Shown: positions 59,151 to 64,000 of the stretch, piece by piece
Numbering within the stretch: position 1 is the first letter of the stretch
How the letters are laid out: every line of letters begins with the position of its first letter
Source of the DNA: Selaginella moellendorffii
Taxonomy: Eukaryota; Streptophyta; Lycopodiopsida; Selaginellales; Selaginellaceae
Direction: 5' to 3'
Length of the DNA: 64,000 bases
Assembly: GCF_000143415.4 (NCBI RefSeq)
Contig: NW_003314279.1
Span: forward strand, 1,873,679-1,937,678
Position numbers and translations under genes: made by a program
The notes under the pieces: model-generated
The model's database searches: none
Told to the model about the DNA's origin: nothing
Seen by the model: only the letters and a program-made list of their open reading frames with translations

Positions 59151-61870
59151 GCGATTTGATCAGATGGCACGAATGATGCGCGATCGATTGTGTGTGCCCA
59201 TACACTTGTAAAAACAAATTTTGGCCGTGGTATTTTTCCGCCCAGCATATTTTCTTTTCTAGTTTTTGAAGAATAATGTGGGGATTCTAGCATGGCCATC
59301 GAGTTTTGCTTTCCATTGTTTATAAGAGCATGCCGATGTTTTTTTTCCCTTCTTAAGCTAGAAAAAGATTGCCTTCGATAGAAATATGCTAAGTGGGAAC
59401 GTGGACCACTCTTGAGCTCATGAGTTGAAAAGTTGAGTTCACGAGTTGAGCTCAATTTTCAATTGCAATTTAATACAAATATTATAAATTTTAAAAAATT
59501 AATGTTATAAAAAACCTAACTTTATATTATATTTTCATAACTCTCTACATTTTATATGGATAAAACTATTTTAGAGGAGGCTTCTTGTCCAAGAATTTAA
59601 ATATTTACTATATGTTATTTTATTTAAGTTCGCTAAAACATAAAATAAAATGGTTCTAATGTTGGTAGTTTCAACTCTTGACATCTTTCTTCTCTGGGTA
59701 GTAATTTAAGGACTAGAAGCTACAATATTCATCCCATTGCATAACACATCCAAACCATATAAAAGATAGAAAAATAGGATAATGAGAATAATGATCATAT
59801 ATTAGAGATAAACGCAATGATAAAGGGTGCAACAATTTAGGTGATAAAAAATGCCCTTCTATTTATTTTAAAAAATTGCAATTCCATGACTTTCAAGAAA
59901 TGCCCCATTTGTTTTCTAGCTTTTGGTGGAAATAGTGGTGACAGTCAGTACAACAACATATACACTTTTGTAACAGATTGTAATATCATGGCCCCAAACT
60001 ACTATGAAATATGTTTTGAGATGGTAAAGACAAAAACAGAGAGACACTAGTATTATAGATAGTATTGTAAAAAGAAAACTTGGAAGTATATGAAATGAAA
60101 TGAATGTTTTATTATTAATAAAGTATAAAAAGTATATATTACTGATAGAGAATAAATATCAATAGTATTATTAGCTCCAAAAGTCTTACAACTTAGCAGT
60201 AGTAAAGCTTGCTTAGTGTATATAAATGTCCACTTTAGGATCTTAGTGTAAAGTGTTAATAAAAATGTAATATATATATGCCTTCTTATGCCTTCCTATG
60301 TTTCTTGTGCTTAGTAAAGTTTGGTTATGTGCAAAAAAAGCATTGAATAACAATTGTGTACTCTTTATTTTTTATTTTAACAATGTGCAACATCTTGGAG
60401 TAAAATGGTACTCAATATTAAGCCTATGAGAGCTTTTTGTTCCAAGATCTATACCAATATCTTCACTAATAAAGAAAAAACAATACTTTGAGTGAACAGT
60501 TTTCATGTCATTAATAAAAGCTTGGGAATTGTACTCTATAGATGTGCCACGAACCACTTTCTCAACGACAGTTGCCACTTCTTGAGCTGGTGGAATCACC
60601 TTCCTCTATATCCTATCGTTGAACATCTTAACAAAAAGCCTTGTTCCTAGTATTTTCCTACTTCAAATGCTAATGCTTTTGAAGACTACTCTATAGCATA
60701 TATCAAATCTAATAAACATGTTTTATACAGATTTATCTTCCTTTTTTCTGCCTCAAAAAAATACTAGCTTTAGTGGTTACTTTTGGAGAGATTCATAATT
60801 GGGGTGTACGTAAGGTCCTCAAGTGGTTGGTTCTAGTGAAAAAGACAACATTAAAAGGCAACAAAAATAAAGAAGAAATAAAAGACTTCATCTCTTCCAA
60901 CCACTCTATCCCACAAAAGGAAGTAATACATTTTGGCCTTGTAAATGGCACAATATAAAGGAAAATTTTTGCAAAACCAACACTTGAATTTAATAATAAT
61001 AGTGTCATGGGCAAGAGGATTGATTGTAGACTTTTCAAAAAATATAAAATTTTTATAGCTATTTTGATTACATGTTTCATCTATGCAATCTAAATGCCTA
61101 CCACAATGAACTATAGACATTGTTCAAAATGCTGGAAGTGTGTGGTCTTGATCTTACACCAGTTTTAGACATCCTACTTGGTCTCCATTCCTTTTTGTTC
61201 GGAACTAATGTTGTTGACAAGAGGCTTTAGATCAAAGAAGATATTGCTGTTGTAATAGGACAGAAGCTCACTCATAGGTCTATATAGAAATAAGTGTACG
61301 TTATTGAGAAGTGGGAAAAGTGGAAAGCATTACTAATAGCTTTGAATATTACTGAAGATGGAGCTCGTGAATTTGGGGCTGACACTAGCATAACTTTTCC
61401 ACTTGAACTGGAAGAGGAGGAGAGGATGATGACTAACTCTTTCTTCATATTCACTTTAGCTTAAACACTTTGATTGGAGATCCAAAAACATGAATTTCTT
61501 TAGACTTTTAATTCTGCAAATCTTAATGTTATCCATCCTTGCCCACACTAGAAAGAAAAAACACCAAGCAACAACAATATTGGTGTTGTTGTGGATCACA
61601 ACCTCTAACAAAATAGAGCTAAGATGAAGATTAAAACGGCGACATACAAAACTTTTAAAAACATGACTTTGAGAGAAAACGGCAACATACAAAACTTTTA
61701 AAAACATGACTTTGAGAGAAAAAAAGTGGTGCGTGATATGAAAATGTAGAAGAACCTTTCCATCTTTCATTATAGTTTTGGAGTTTTCTATGTCCCTTAT
61801 ACTACTTATAAAAATCTATAGTGAAACATAAATTGAGATTTAAGGACAGCAATGTAAGCTCCTAGAATTT
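59151..61870. other. AT-rich DNA without supported genes
   Basis: Short open stretches (59841-60050, 60372-60599, 60793-61080, 61272-61454) have no recognisable similarity and lie in AT-rich sequence. Apart from a 43-bp tandem duplication at 61637-61722, nothing structured is seen. Confidence 0.6.
61637..61722. repeat. 43-bp tandem duplication
   Basis: Two adjacent copies (61637-61679 and 61680-61722) containing ACATACAAAACTTTTAAAAA differ by one base, indicating a recent duplication. Confidence 0.9.
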
Positions 61871-61975
61871 GGACTTCTCGGGAGGTCACCCAACCCAGTA
61901 CTATTCAAATCCAAGGACGCTTAACCCCAAGTATCCCAAAACCTTTAACCGATTAGAAAAGGGGGTGCACTCTTA
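61871..61975 (-). pseudogene. 5S rRNA-like relic
   Basis: On the minus strand the core matches the 3' half of plant 5S rRNA in order: GTTAAGCGTCCTTGG, then TAGTACTGGGTTGGGTGACC, then TCCCGAGAAGTCC. The 5' half is poorly conserved, and the 3' end (GTGTTGCA-type) is not found. It is isolated, not in a tandem array. It may be a 5S pseudogene or the head of a 5S-derived SINE. Confidence 0.7.
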
Positions 61976-62714
61976 TTCATGGGCTCTTTCCCTCTATATT
62001 TGAACCCCATGGATTGTCTCTCGAGTCATTCTCTTTGATTGCTTACAAGTAATAAAAAGAATAATAACAACGTACAAATAAATTTAAATACTATAGCATA
62101 TCTAATATGTGTAAATGTGATAGTATTATCATGTGTTTTGTTGTCTATTGCATGCACATAAATCCAAGAAAAGGATTTCAGCACGTAAAGTTTAATTGTG
62201 AATGATGATAGTAATGACATTCTGCTTTGGCATGGAGATCCAAGATATCCAATCACATGTAAAATATCAGTAGTTTGTCAAATCTTTAGTGTTAGGCGAT
62301 GTCAGTAATGATAATTCTTCAATGACATAGTTTTGATTCTCAATATGAGTTAAGTTTTAGCCATATATGCAAATACTGCTCAATGATAATTAGAGCATGT
62401 GCCTGTAATTTAGGTTCATACACAATACAAAACAAATTTATGGATGAGGATTTATCCATTCATAGATTAAAATAGTACAATATATTTAATATAATAATGC
62501 AACATACCAGATTTATACTCTTTAAAGTTCTGTTATGAATCCAAAATATGTATGAAATCTTGTTGAGAATGCATCCTTTCTATATAATTGAGAAAACTAA
62601 TATAAATATAATATATATATATAATAATATACATCATTTATTAATTTTAAGAAATTCACATATAATTTGAATGTATCTTATGTTAATAATAAAATAAAAA
62701 TAGGGTATAGGCCA
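61976..62714. other. AT-rich DNA before the satellite
   Basis: No gene or repeat is recognised. The switch from AT-rich to GC-rich satellite at about 62715 is abrupt. Confidence 0.6.
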
Positions 62715-64000
62715 AGTAGTTTTTGGCCTCGAGGTGGAGCTTGGGCCCCCCAGCTCGGGCAGTTTCTGGCCTCAAGGGCCCAAGGTTATTCAAATAACCT
62801 CGGGCCCCCGGACCCCAAAACTACCCGAGGTCAAGCTTAGGCTCCCCACCTCAGGCAGTTTCGGCCTTGAGGGCCCTAGGTTATTCAAATAACCTTGGGC
62901 CCCCGGACCCCGAAACTGCCCAAGGTTGAGCTCGAGCTCCCCACCTCGGGCAGTTTCTGGCCTCGAGGGCCCCAGGTTATTCAAATAACCTCGGGCCCCC
63001 GGACCCCGAAACTGCCCGAGGTCGAGCTCGGGCTCCCCACCTCGGGCAGTTTCTGGCCTCGAGGGCCCCAGGTTATTCAAATAACCTCGGGCCCCGAAAC
63101 TGCCCGAGGTCGAGCTCGGGCTCCCCACCTCGGGCAGTTTCTGGCCTCGAGGGCCCCAGGTTATTCAAATATCCTTGGGCCCCCGAACCGCGAAATTGCC
63201 CGAGGTCGAGCTCGAGCTCCCCACCTCGGGCAGTTTCTGGCCTCGAGGGCCCCAGGTTATTCAAATATCCTTGGGCCCCCGGACCGCAAAACTGCCTAAG
63301 GTCGAGCTCAGGCTCCCCACCTTGGGCAGTTTCTGGCCTCGAGGGCCCCAGGTTATTCAAATAACCTCGGGCCCCTGGACCCCGAAACTGCCTGAAGTCA
63401 AGCTTGGGCTCCCCACCTCGGGCAGTTTCTGGCCTCGTGGGCCCGAGGTTATTCAAATAACCTCGGGCCCCGAAACTGCCCGAGGTCGAGCTCGGGCTCC
63501 CCACCTCGGGCAGTTTCTGGCCTCGAGGGCCCCAGGTTATTCAAATATCCTTGGGCCCCCGAACCGCGAAATTGCCCGAGGTCGAGCTCGAGCTCCCCAC
63601 CTCGGGCAGTTTCTGGCCTCGAGGGCCCCAGGTTATTCAAATATCCTTGGGCCCCCGGACCGCAAAACTGCCTGAGGTCGAGCTCAGGCTCCCCACCTTG
63701 GGCAGTTTCTGGCCTCGAGGGCCCCAGGTTATTCAAATAACCTCGGGCCCCTGGACCCCGAAACTGCCTGAAGTCAAGCTTGGGCTCCCCACCTCGGGCA
63801 GTTTCTGGCCTCGTGGGCCCGAGGTTATTCAAATAACCTCGGGCCCCCAGACCCCAAAACTGCCCGAGGTCGAGCTCGGGCTCCCCACCTCGGGCAGTTT
63901 CTGGCCTCGTGGGCCTGAGGTTATTCAAATAACCTCCGGCCCCCGGACCCTGAAACTGCCCAAGGTCGAGCTTGAGCTCCCCATCTCAGGCCCCAAAATT
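62715..64000. repeat. GC-rich satellite array, 96-bp unit with palindromic core
   Basis: The core GGTTATTCAAATAACC (or a close variant) occurs at 62784, 62879, 62975, 63071, 63159, 63255, 63351, 63447, 63535, 63631, 63727, 63823 and 63919. Spacing is 95-96 bp except for two 88-bp steps lacking an 8-bp CCGGACCC-type segment. Each core is flanked by inverted arms (CTCGGGCAGTTTC on the left, GAAACTGCCCGAG on the right). Segments starting at 63071 and 63447 repeat as 376-bp four-unit blocks. The array continues past the window end. Because 96 is divisible by 3, both strands carry long spurious open frames. Confidence 0.95.

Noticed and set aside
62790-63928. Long open frames on both strands in the satellite (about 110-165 codons)
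   Set aside because: The repeat unit is 96 bp, a multiple of 3, and GC-rich, so stop-free frames arise automatically on both strands. There is no start context and no similarity.
62715-64000. CRISPR-like array of repeats and spacers
   Set aside because: The whole 96-bp unit is repeated, not just a short repeat with unique spacers, and this is plant nuclear DNA.

Overview
The window looks like nuclear DNA of a land plant. Genes have many short introns (about 50-100 nt) with GT-AG borders, and they belong to plant families: a full-size PDR/ABCG transporter, an FTSH11-type protease relic, an ELP3 relic, a bulb-type lectin and a SUVR3-like SET protein. Plant-type LTR retrotransposons fill much of the rest. 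The compact gene structure and nested Gypsy-type elements would fit a lycophyte such as Selaginella moellendorffii; that assignment is inference. One 222-base run of N marks an assembly gap.

Layout. 1-4.7 kb: duplicated low-complexity DNA, a three-exon TPR fragment of SECRET AGENT type (O-GlcNAc transferase), a decayed tRNA-Thr copy and a SUVR3-like SET-domain coding exon. 4.7-14.6 kb: a small secreted LamG-type gene split by a 9.1-kb Gypsy element. The 5' LTR of that element holds a solo LTR, which in turn holds a 655-bp TRIM, giving three nested insertions, each with its own target-site duplication. 14.6-24.6 kb: one intact lectin gene (minus strand), then long AT-rich DNA with a 342-bp foldback.

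24.6-34.9 kb is the gene-dense part, all on the minus strand: a broken FTSH11 copy, a 22-exon ABCG/PDR transporter that is open until it enters the N gap, and a broken ELP3 copy. The transporter is the only gene here that looks functional; its neighbours have lost catalytic parts.

35-57.5 kb is retrotransposon territory: a nearly intact Gypsy element with 174-bp LTRs, a decayed Tat-like Gypsy element apparently lacking its reverse transcriptase, and an older copy of the short-LTR family split by a 3.75-kb non-coding LTR element. The LTR of that non-coding element is the same family as the solo LTR at 5.6 kb. 57.5-62.7 kb holds unresolved fragments, AT-rich DNA and a 5S-rRNA-like relic. From 62.7 kb to the end runs a GC-rich satellite with a 96-bp unit; each unit is a large imperfect palindrome, and a four-unit (376-bp) higher-order repeat is visible.

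The genes do not form a pathway. The window is best read as a few ordinary plant genes in a mobile-element-rich region.
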